A DNA stretch of 41,218 bases from Chthoniobacterales bacterium (GTDB taxonomy: Bacteria > Verrucomicrobiota > Verrucomicrobiia > Chthoniobacterales > UBA10450), in the NCBI GenBank assembly GCA_025929155.1, contig JAICMR010000007.1:1-41218 (forward strand), in the 5' to 3' direction. Positions within the stretch are counted from its first letter, which is position 1. The number at the start of each line of letters is the position of its first letter. Made by a program: the position numbers and the translations under genes. Shown one piece after another: positions 1-7,507 of the stretch. The notes under the pieces were generated by a model, which saw only the letters and a list, made by a program, of their open reading frames with translations, had not been told where the DNA came from and ran no database searches.

Positions 1-48
1 CCATTGCACCAGCTTGCGTTCTTTTAGGCCTTGAAGAAACTCGCTCAT
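1..48 (-). CDS. TolB-like/TPR family protein, N-terminal fragment cut by window edge
   Basis: The ATG at 46-48 opens a frame reading MSEFLQGLKERKLVQW, which runs off the left edge. The LKERK block matches the LKRRN block that starts the neighbouring TolB-like/TPR paralogues, so this is probably a fifth member of the array. Its ATG overlaps the TGA of the upstream gene (ATGA), indicating translational coupling. Only 16 residues are visible, so the family assignment rests on context and this short similarity. Confidence 0.55.
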   Translation of the reverse strand, partial: MSEFLQGLKERKLVQW

Positions 49-1085
49 TTTGTCCCGCCTTCTCCGGCGCCGTATCTGGTCAGTAACGCCTGAAAGCGCG
101 GATTCTCCCGCAGCGGATCCCATGCCGGATCGATCCGCAAGGTAGCGATCGAGATGGCTTCGCCGCCAATGGGAAACATCAGTTGGCCGAGATGGTCGAT
201 CGCAGACCTCGTTGCGCCGACCCGCGTCTCCGTCCGGGCCAAGCGATCGAGGCAGAAGACCTCGACGACGACATCGCGCGCAATCGGCAACATCTCGACG
301 GCGGTTCCCGCCGCTTTTAATGCCAGATCCTTCACGGCCAACCCGGCGTTGACAAGGCCGAGATAACCATTCGCGTCGGCAATCTGGCTGGGGTTAGTCA
401 GTAACTGCTTGAGTTGCCTTTCCGCGTCAATAAAGGCATCCCCTGCCCGCGCAGTCTCGCCTTTCATCGGCAACGCCTGGCCCCGTAAGACACCGATTGG
501 AGCGACGCTATGTTCCCAGCGAGTCATGAGCCAGCCAGGCGAATGTGGGATCGCTGCCAGCGCCGCGTCCGGCGCCCACTTGGTCAGGATCATATCCTGC
601 ATGCCGCTAACGAAATAGGCATTCGCCTTGTCGTCCGAAAGGTTCTCGGAAGGCAGAACCGCGATCGATTTTTCCGGAGTTGAGGTCGGCAGGGCGGCCG
701 CTGTAGAGGCAGAACTAGATGACACTGCCGGCGCCGGTGGCGGAGAGGCTCGATAGGCAAACGAGCCAGCCGCTAGGACAGCCAGTGCAATCGTAATGCC
801 GAGCAGTTTTTGTCCCGTCCGGTGAGTGATAGACTCGTTAGGCGCGACATCTTCCTCGCGCTTGATCCCTTCCGGGGTGATCTCAAAGGCCCAAGCCAAA
901 ACTAGGGCGATAGGAAACCCTAGACACACCAACCCTAAGAGCACGACCGCACTCGTAATCGCGTCGGAGAGATGCGGCGCCGCCACGACCGTCGCCGCCA
1001 CTTGCACGACCAGCCAGCTCACGACCGCATAGGCGACCGCAACCTTGTAAACATTACGCCGCTTTAGCTCGTAAAAAAACTTCAC
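45..1085 (-). CDS. Shortened TolB-like/TPR membrane protein (346 aa paralogue)
   Basis: The gene starts with GTG at 1085. The N-terminus (LKRRNVYKVAVAYAV) and two hydrophobic segments at about residues 15-35 and 45-68 match the full-length neighbours. A third membrane helix follows near 93-110, and then the beginning of the TolB-like domain (KSIAVLPSENLSDD). After about residue 165 most of the TolB-like domain and the TPR repeats are missing. The sequence then rejoins the usual family tail (DPAWDPLRENPRFQALL). At 346 aa it is little more than half the length of its 599-673 aa paralogues, so I infer an internal deletion with the frame kept. Members of this group are often annotated as TPR or adenylate-cyclase-associated proteins, but no enzyme domain is visible. 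Function is unknown. It overlaps the next gene by 4 nt and follows the 610 aa paralogue closely. Confidence 0.75.
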   Translation of the reverse strand: MKFFYELKRRNVYKVAVAYAVVSWLVVQVAATVVAAPHLSDAITSAVVLLGLVCLGFPIALVLAWAFEITPEGIKREEDVAPNESITHRTGQKLLGITIALAVLAAGSFAYRASPPPAPAVSSSSASTAAALPTSTPEKSIAVLPSENLSDDKANAYFVSGMQDMILTKWAPDAALAAIPHSPGWLMTRWEHSVAPIGVLRGQALPMKGETARAGDAFIDAERQLKQLLTNPSQIADANGYLGLVNAGLAVKDLALKAAGTAVEMLPIARDVVVEVFCLDRLARTETRVGATRSAIDHLGQLMFPIGGEAISIATLRIDPAWDPLRENPRFQALLTRYGAGEGGTK

Positions 1086-1101
1086 ACTTCAGCTCACGTG
1101 C

Positions 1102-2934
1102 TCATTTCAATTGGTCGTCGGCCAGGCCCATTTTGCGCAACAATGGCTCCCAGCGCGGGTCGTCGTGAAGATTTGGGAGCAGCGTATCGGCGCGCAAAGC
1201 CGCCAGACCGGCGTCGCGTTGTTTACGTGCGCGTGCCAACCATTCGAACGCGTGATTCTTGTCATTTCGATACGCGTAAACCTCGGCAATCTGATAGGCA
1301 GCAACCTCACCAAACTTTGCGATTAACTCCGTGAGCGCCGCGTCAGATTCGGGAACTCGCGTTTGGCCCCAGCGAGCGCAGCTCAGAGTAAGCAGACGCG
1401 CCCAATCGGCCGCATCCTTTTGCGCGGCTACTGCTGCTTCTTCAAATTTGCCCTCCGCAACATAAGTCAGGCCTATCGCCGCCTGCAAATTTGGCGCCGC
1501 TGGATTCAACTCGATCACGCGCGCATATTCCTCCCTCGCTGCCTCCTGCTTCCCGGCTGTCGCCAGAGCGTTGGCGAGAAAGGCGCGGGCCTGAGGATTT
1601 ACGGGGTCCAACGCGACCGCTCGGCGAACAAAATCGACAGCTTGTCCGAGTTCGCCACGAGCCTGGGCGAGATTTCCCGCCTGCATCAGCAGCGCCGGAT
1701 CCTGTGGGGCTAGCGCAAGCGCCTTGCGCAATGTCTCGGCCGCACCTTTCCAGTTATAATCGAAATTTGTTTCGATCACCGCCCGCGAGTAGAGCGCATC
1801 CGGCAGATCTGGTTCGATGGAGAGCGCGCGTTCCACCGCGTTGCGAGCCGCGGCCAGATGAGCGTTGAAACCCGCCTGACCCCCTTCGGTGGCGTAGTTG
1901 CAATCCCAGACGTGCGTCTGAGCCAGACCCGCCCACGCCAGCGCGAACTGCGGGTCCAGCTGCACGGAGCGCGAAAAAGCTCCCCGGGCTTGATCGACCT
2001 CTTTTTCTGAATGTCGATTGAGTAAGAACCGGCCCTGCAAATAGGCCTCGTGCGCCTCGACGTTTTTCGTTCCGCCTTTCGCGGCCGCGCGCACTTCGTT
2101 CTGAATCGCCGCCTTGGTTGTCGAATTGGCTGAGCCATCCGTGAGTTGCCCGCGCAACTGTTCCACGATCGTTTGCGCCAGCTCGGCCTGGACGGCGAAC
2201 ACATCCTTTACATCGCGCGTGTAGTTTTCCGACCAGGTCTCATCACCGGACGCCGTATTTGTCAGCCGGGCCGCGATCCGCACCATGTCACCCGCTTTGC
2301 GCACGCTTCCTTCGACCAGGTGGGCGACGCCGAGCTTCTGTCCGATCTCCTGCGCCGGGACGTTCTTTCCTTTGAACGAGAAAGCCGAAGTCCGCGCCGC
2401 GACGCGCAGACCCGGAATCTTTTGCAGCACGGTCAGTAACTCTTCACTGATTCCATCGGAGAAATATTCGCTCCCCTTGTCGTCGCTCAGGTTATCGAAG
2501 GCCATGACCGCGACCGACCGGGCATTCGCCGCGCTCCTTGATTCGTTAGGCATTAAGATTGTGGCTGCCAAGGAATCTGCGCGACGCGGCGCGAGGACAA
2601 ACTTATCGAAGGCGAAGTAGCCGAGTGCGAGAAGGAGCACGACGATGATGATGCGGTCCATCCGGCGCGCGGTTTGCGGGCCGATTGATTGCTCGGGAGG
2701 AACTTCGTCGTCGCGCCTCAGGCCTTGCGGCGTTAACTCAAAGACCCAGCTGAAAATCAGCGCCGGCAGGAAACCGATCGCCAGCAGGATCACGACACTG
2801 CGCGGCACCCAGTCAGGCGCGCCGAACATCGGCAATACCGTTCCCGCAACCTGCACCAGCAGCCATGCGCCGACCAGATAGAGGCCAGCCATACGGACGA
2901 CATTTCGCCGTTTTAGCTCAGTCAGGATATTCAT
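1102..2934 (-). CDS. Membrane-anchored TolB-like/TPR protein (610 aa)
   Basis: Predicted inner-membrane protein. Hydrophobic helices lie near residues 13-35 and 43-65, followed by a basic linker (TPQGLRRDDEVPPEQS) and a third helix near 93-110. The TolB-like/FlgO-type domain occupies about 140-265 and begins SVAVMAFDNLSDDKGSEYFS. TPR-type helical repeats fill about 290-590 (for example ALSIEPDLPDALYSRAVIE and AVALDPVNPQARAFLANAL), ending in a DDPRWEPLLRKMGL tail. The architecture suggests a scaffold with protein-binding repeats in the periplasm or cytoplasm; substrate and partner are unknown. It lies in a same-strand array with three longer or shorter paralogues. Its ATG overlaps the stop of a 38-codon frame just upstream. 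The motif CCTAACGA at 2543-2550 encodes Pro-Asn-Glu here. Confidence 0.85.
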   Translation of the reverse strand: MNILTELKRRNVVRMAGLYLVGAWLLVQVAGTVLPMFGAPDWVPRSVVILLAIGFLPALIFSWVFELTPQGLRRDDEVPPEQSIGPQTARRMDRIIIVVLLLALGYFAFDKFVLAPRRADSLAATILMPNESRSAANARSVAVMAFDNLSDDKGSEYFSDGISEELLTVLQKIPGLRVAARTSAFSFKGKNVPAQEIGQKLGVAHLVEGSVRKAGDMVRIAARLTNTASGDETWSENYTRDVKDVFAVQAELAQTIVEQLRGQLTDGSANSTTKAAIQNEVRAAAKGGTKNVEAHEAYLQGRFLLNRHSEKEVDQARGAFSRSVQLDPQFALAWAGLAQTHVWDCNYATEGGQAGFNAHLAAARNAVERALSIEPDLPDALYSRAVIETNFDYNWKGAAETLRKALALAPQDPALLMQAGNLAQARGELGQAVDFVRRAVALDPVNPQARAFLANALATAGKQEAAREEYARVIELNPAAPNLQAAIGLTYVAEGKFEEAAVAAQKDAADWARLLTLSCARWGQTRVPESDAALTELIAKFGEVAAYQIAEVYAYRNDKNHAFEWLARARKQRDAGLAALRADTLLPNLHDDPRWEPLLRKMGLADDQLK

Positions 2935-3050
2935 CAGCGGCGATCGGTTTGGACATTGGCATCGACGGGAATGCCATCAAAGCGCATGATGGCAGCACAG
3001 CGCGGCCCATGTTTCAAGAACACAAACTCGAACTTCGGCATCCGTTCCAT
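2934..3050 (-). CDS. Possible 38-residue ORF coupled to the TolB-like/TPR gene
   Basis: An ATG at 3050 opens a 38-codon frame containing KFEFVFLKHGPRCAAIMRFD. It ends in a TGA that overlaps the ATG of the 610 aa gene (ATGA). The coding-like composition and the stop/start overlap argue that it is, or was, translated. It may be the 3' end of a decayed gene, because the frame stays open upstream of the ATG while the other frames carry gene-like fragments. No family recognised. Confidence 0.3.
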   Translation of the reverse strand: MERMPKFEFVFLKHGPRCAAIMRFDGIPVDANVQTDRR

Positions 3051-3087
3051 CGCGCGCCGCTTCCATCTCGAGCAAATGCGGTCGTCT

Positions 3088-3297
3088 TCATTTCGGTTGA
3101 TCCTCCACCCATCCTGCGCTGAAAAGGTCGCGGACGATGTTGGGACCGGAGAGGATCCAGCAGCGGTCGTTAGGGGAATAGGCCAGTCGCATGCTTTGCT
3201 GGCGACGCGCCTCGTTCCAGCCAGACAACGGCCTGCCTTTCACCACGACCGCAGTAAATCTCGCCTCGGATTCCGTTGTGACACCGGGAGCGCGGCA
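3088..3297 (-). pseudogene. Fragment of a decayed gene in the TolB-like/TPR array
   Basis: Between in-frame stops at 3298-3300 and 3088-3090 the minus strand encodes a plausible protein piece, FTAVVVKGRPLSGWNEARRQ followed by MRLAYSPNDRCWILSGPN and IVRDLFSAGWVEDQPK. It has no start codon. A second coding-like frame (3240-3503, start MSNRYFSTLLKRRSHYLAGS) overlaps it in another phase, which suggests one gene broken by frameshifts. No family recognised. Two exact CCTAACGA-type motifs lie here, at 3167-3174 and 3355-3362. Confidence 0.35.
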
Positions 3298-3499
3298 TCA
3301 ATCTGTTCGCCCGCGCCACACCACGAACTTCGCTCGCGAGCAGCATTCTTTATCTCGTTAGGCCAAGATATGGCGAGCAGAGCTCCAAACACTGGGAGGA
3401 CGGGTGCCCGCCGCCTGAGCCCGTCACCAGGCGCCGACCACGCAGAGCCCGCCAGGTAATGAGATCGCCTCTTTAGCAGGGTGGAGAAATAACGATTAC

Positions 3500-5299
3500 T
3501 CATTTTGAACCCGCGTGGAATTCCCGGGCGGGAACGATCTTTTCCGCGAGCGCCTGAAAACGTGGGTCTGCCCGGAGCGGATCGAAGAAGGCATCGATTC
3601 GGATGTAGCCAAGTTCATCGCCATTGCGGCTGGCATAACCTTGTTCCAGCGCCGTCAGTGCGTGCTCGTGGTCGTCTAATCCCACATAAACGAGCGCGAG
3701 CCAGAACGGATCGAGATATTGGTGCTCGCTCATGTCCTGCAGTTGCTGAAGGATCTCCTGAGCCGCCTCCTTTCGGCCGGTGGTTCCGTAAAGATGACCG
3801 AGCATGGCTGCCCCGGGCACATTGTCGCCTAACGAAATCGCTTTCTCATACTCGGCGGCGGCCTCGGCCGTCTTTCCTTGCAACTCCAGCGCCATCCCCA
3901 GAGTTCGGTGTGCGTAGGCGAAGTCGCCATCGATCTCAATGGTCTTGTGCAATTGGGCGATCGCCTCATTGAGACGGCGGGCGTGAATCAGCGCTCGCGC
4001 CACATTCGTGTTGATGATGAGCGAAAGCGGATCGAGCGTCGCGGCCCGCCGCAGTTCCGCGATCTCGCCGGCGATGTTGCCCAGAATTCCCATGTTCATA
4101 CCCGCCCAATGCCGGGCGGTCGCATCGTTTGGGTTTAGTTGGATTGCCCGATCGAACTCAGCACTTGCGCCTTGAAAGTCGAATTGAAAACTCGCCCGCA
4201 ACTCGCCGAGAGCAGCATGCGCCTCAGAGGAAGTGTCATCTAACGCGAGCGCCTTATCGATCGCCGCTTCGGCCGGGGCAATGCAATCCTTTGGCGCAGC
4301 GCCATTGTGGGCGGGCAACAATACCCACGCCTGAGCCAGTGCAGCGTAGGCGAGCGCATAGTTGCCGTCCTCCGCGATCGCAGCGTTGAAGAAGTCGATC
4401 GATTTTCTCAGATCAGCTGCGGTGCGTTTGTTCCAGAAAAAGCGGCCTTTGAGATACAATTCATAAGCTTGGGGATTCGCGGTCGGTTTTTTCTCGAGCA
4501 GAATCTTTTCCGTGCCGGTCAGTTTAGCCTCCAGGGTCGCGGCTATGGTCGTCGCGATTTCGCTCTCGACCGCAAATATGTCGGTTAGTTTTCGGTCGTA
4601 GGTGTCCCCCCAAAGATGGGAATCATTTGCCGCTTCAATCAACTGTACGTTCACACGGACCGCGTCGTTCGCTTTCTGCACACTGCCTTCCAGAATATGG
4701 GCGACGCCAAGTTGCCTTGCTATGTCGGGTAAATTCTGCGGCGTGCTTTTGTATTTTTCGGTCGAGGTGCGGGAGATGACTTTTAAGTCTCCGATCTTCG
4801 AAAGACGCGTGAGGATTTCATCCTGAATCCCTTCAGCGAAATAGGCGTTGCTTTTATCTTCACTCAGGCTTTCAAAGGGCAAGACGGCAATGGATTTTTT
4901 CGGAGGCGAGGTAGCGGGAGCATCTTGTCGCGGCCCCGGTGTGCTTTTCAGGAGCAAGAATTGATAGATAAGTAACCCACCAGCTAACACTGCGACGCCA
5001 ACCACGAAGGCGGTAAACTTGCGCCGGCTCCATTGGGGAATGAATTCCTCCGGCGGGACATTCTCCGTTCGCTTCATTCCTTCCGGAGTCATCTCAAAGG
5101 CCCAGGCCACGAAAAGCGCGAGAAAGAAACCTACCGCGACAAAGACGACGAAAGCTTTCATCACCCAGGCAGGAGCCCCGAAGGTCGGTAATAGGATCGA
5201 TGCTATCTGGATAACTAACCACGCAGCCACCGCGTATGCGACGGCCACCTTGTAGACATTGCGCCGCTTAAGCTCAGACAAGAAGCTCTTCGATTTCAC
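3500..5299 (-). CDS. Membrane-anchored TolB-like/TPR protein (599 aa)
   Basis: I chose the GTG at 5299, giving VKSKSFLSELKRRNVYK. Paralogues start only a few residues before LKRRN, and this choice removes a 41 nt overlap with the upstream gene that a start at 5365 would create. Two membrane helices fall within residues 15-75, then the linker MTPEGMKRTENVPPEEF and a third helix near 95-115. The TolB-like domain at about 135-260 opens KSIAVLPFESLSEDKSNAYF. TPR repeats run from about 290 to 560, and the usual tail DPLRADPRFQALAEKI closes the protein. Probably a membrane-tethered scaffold; the specific role is not evident. The variable PPEEF block is useful because the 673 aa paralogue has PPNEF at the same place, created by the CCTAACGA motif. 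Confidence 0.85.
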   Translation of the reverse strand: MKSKSFLSELKRRNVYKVAVAYAVAAWLVIQIASILLPTFGAPAWVMKAFVVFVAVGFFLALFVAWAFEMTPEGMKRTENVPPEEFIPQWSRRKFTAFVVGVAVLAGGLLIYQFLLLKSTPGPRQDAPATSPPKKSIAVLPFESLSEDKSNAYFAEGIQDEILTRLSKIGDLKVISRTSTEKYKSTPQNLPDIARQLGVAHILEGSVQKANDAVRVNVQLIEAANDSHLWGDTYDRKLTDIFAVESEIATTIAATLEAKLTGTEKILLEKKPTANPQAYELYLKGRFFWNKRTAADLRKSIDFFNAAIAEDGNYALAYAALAQAWVLLPAHNGAAPKDCIAPAEAAIDKALALDDTSSEAHAALGELRASFQFDFQGASAEFDRAIQLNPNDATARHWAGMNMGILGNIAGEIAELRRAATLDPLSLIINTNVARALIHARRLNEAIAQLHKTIEIDGDFAYAHRTLGMALELQGKTAEAAAEYEKAISLGDNVPGAAMLGHLYGTTGRKEAAQEILQQLQDMSEHQYLDPFWLALVYVGLDDHEHALTALEQGYASRNGDELGYIRIDAFFDPLRADPRFQALAEKIVPAREFHAGSK

Positions 5300-5324
5300 T
5301 TGGTCGATAAAGCAACCCCAACTT

Positions 5325-7346
5325 TCAGCGCAAGCGAGGCGACAATTTCGCAAAGCGCGGATCACCGCGTAATGAGTCCCATTCCGGGAATAGCTTTAGT
5401 TCGCCATAAGATGGGCCCGCGGGAAGCTTACTGCCGATGGCTAACTCCTGGAGCGCGAGATCCCGTTCTCCGGTTAGGGCATGGACCCGCGCCAGGTTGG
5501 TCTTTTGCAGAGCGCCATCCAAGGCATCTTTATCGAGTGGGCTCAAGGCACAGGCCGCGCGCGCTTCTTCGATTGCTTTCGCCTTATCGCCCATCGATGC
5601 GTCGATAAAGGCAAGCATGCCGAGGGGGACGCTACTCTGCGGTTGCGAACGAACAAGTTGCTCATTTTCCGCACGGGCAACGACAAATTCAGCGTGAGCG
5701 GTCGGCTCGTCCTGTCTCAGACGTGCTGCCAATCCTTCACAGAAAGCAGTTGGAAAAAGCAGCTTCTCTCTCGGTTGGCGCGCCAGCGCCGCCACCGCCC
5801 GCTCGGCCGCGACCGGATCCCGCTCGCAAGCAGCCGCGAGATCGAAAGCATATTCCGCGACTTCCTCTTCCGCCCCCGGACCCTCACTTTCAATCTTACT
5901 TATCACTGCATGCAGCGGAGCCAGATTGGCATCGGCATCGCGATCAACCAACGCGCGGCGGACTCGGAGCGAATACTCGTTGGGTGCTGCAACAGCGCTC
6001 GATCGTAGATAGCGGCAGCTTTCTTTTACTGGCGCACGTTTGAGTAAAACTGGCCAAGATCCTCCAGCCAGGCACCCATTAGGGTCGAGCTCGACCGCGC
6101 GCACAAGTTTGCGAATAGCCTCGTCCCAGTTTCCCTGACGCCGTGCGATGTAGCCTAGAAATCCAGCTACCTCCGAGTTGTTAGGCAGGACTTTTGGGGC
6201 CTTCAACATTTCCGCCCGCGCCCGTCCATAATCCAGATAACCGAGATAGTAATGAATACCCTGGGCAAGATGTGTCTCACCCGCGTCAGGCTGTAACTTT
6301 ACAGCCGCCTGCACACTCGCTTCCGCCAGAGCACGGCGCGCGTCTGTGTGATCGAAGGTGGCGTAAGAAGCATCGTGACCCAGCGCGAGCAAACAATGAG
6401 CGAGCTGGAATTGGGGATCGCGGGCCACGGCTTCGTTCAAGAGCCGAATGCCTTCGAGAACGTTCTCCCTCTCATTGCTTTGGTTTAAAATATCCGCGTC
6501 GCGAAGTTGTTTCGCTTTGAGGTAAAGGTCGTAGGCGACCAAGTCTTTGGTTGGTTGCTCTTCGATGGTCGCCTTTTCTGGGGAGGAGAGTCTTGCCTGA
6601 AGCTGGTCTGCGATGGCCTGCGCGATCTCACTTTGAATCGCAAAGACATCGGATAAGTCTCGGTCGTAGTTCTCTGCCCAGATATGGGTATCAGTACGCG
6701 CGTCGATTAACTGCGCGCTCACTCGGACCCGATTCGCGAATCGCTGCACGCTACCTTCCGGCACCGTTGCAACCTTTAAGGCGCGGGCTATCTCCGGAAG
6801 GTTGCGCACCGTATTAGCCTTATATTGCATCACGCTCGTGCGGCTGATCACCTTTAAGTCCGCGACCTTCACCAAATCTGTCAGGATTTCGTCCTGCACG
6901 CCATCAGTAAAGAATGCGTTCTCCTGATTGGCGCTCAGGTTTTCGAAGGGCAGGACGGCGATCGACTTTTTGTCGGAACCAGACGCGGCCTCGGTCGAAC
7001 GCCAGATTTTAACGTCCAGCAAGGCGCCGGCGATGAGCGCGAGGCTGATAAGAAGAAGCGCAAAGGGGCGCCCGCTCCATTGCGGGATGAACTCGTTAGG
7101 CGGGACCCTTTCCGTTCTCTTCATCCCTTCGGGAGTCATCTCGAACGCCCAGGCGATGATGAGCGCAATCGGAAACCCTGCAGCGACGATGGTGACGAAG
7201 ACGTTCATCACCCAAGTCGGCGCGGCAAAAGTGGGGAACAAAACCGAACCTGCCTGGATGAGCAGCCAGGCGATGACGGCGTAAGCAGCCGCGACTTTGT
7301 AGACGTTCCGCCGTCTCAACTCAGCGAGGAAATTGCGAAATTTCAT
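5325..7346 (-). CDS. Membrane-anchored TolB-like/TPR protein (673 aa)
   Basis: First and longest member of the array, about 160 nt downstream of dnaE. The ATG at 7346 is followed by KFRNFLAELRRRNVYKVAAA. Two membrane helices fall within residues 15-75, then MTPEGMKRTERVPPNEF and a third helix near 95-112. The TolB-like domain (about 125-250) begins KKSIAVLPFENLSANQENAF and contains the conserved VPEGSVQRFANRVRVSAQLI segment. TPR repeats occupy about 270-640. The tail WDSLRGDPRFAKLSPRL matches the siblings. The family is abundant in Verrucomicrobiota and Acidobacteriota, with no settled function. The motif at 7093-7100 encodes the PNE of PPNEF. Confidence 0.85.
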   Translation of the reverse strand: MKFRNFLAELRRRNVYKVAAAYAVIAWLLIQAGSVLFPTFAAPTWVMNVFVTIVAAGFPIALIIAWAFEMTPEGMKRTERVPPNEFIPQWSGRPFALLLISLALIAGALLDVKIWRSTEAASGSDKKSIAVLPFENLSANQENAFFTDGVQDEILTDLVKVADLKVISRTSVMQYKANTVRNLPEIARALKVATVPEGSVQRFANRVRVSAQLIDARTDTHIWAENYDRDLSDVFAIQSEIAQAIADQLQARLSSPEKATIEEQPTKDLVAYDLYLKAKQLRDADILNQSNERENVLEGIRLLNEAVARDPQFQLAHCLLALGHDASYATFDHTDARRALAEASVQAAVKLQPDAGETHLAQGIHYYLGYLDYGRARAEMLKAPKVLPNNSEVAGFLGYIARRQGNWDEAIRKLVRAVELDPNGCLAGGSWPVLLKRAPVKESCRYLRSSAVAAPNEYSLRVRRALVDRDADANLAPLHAVISKIESEGPGAEEEVAEYAFDLAAACERDPVAAERAVAALARQPREKLLFPTAFCEGLAARLRQDEPTAHAEFVVARAENEQLVRSQPQSSVPLGMLAFIDASMGDKAKAIEEARAACALSPLDKDALDGALQKTNLARVHALTGERDLALQELAIGSKLPAGPSYGELKLFPEWDSLRGDPRFAKLSPRLR

Positions 7347-7507
7347 CCGCGTAACCAGCGGACGTTACAGGATTTGATCGGGTGCGCGAAACGCAAAAGC
7401 TGCGGCGTCTTCTGGCCGGCGCCGAACTCACCTTTAGGCGATATGCCCAGTTTGCGGAATGCCGTGAGAAGGCGGCGCAGTATCGCGCGTACCGGAAACT
7501 CTTGTTG

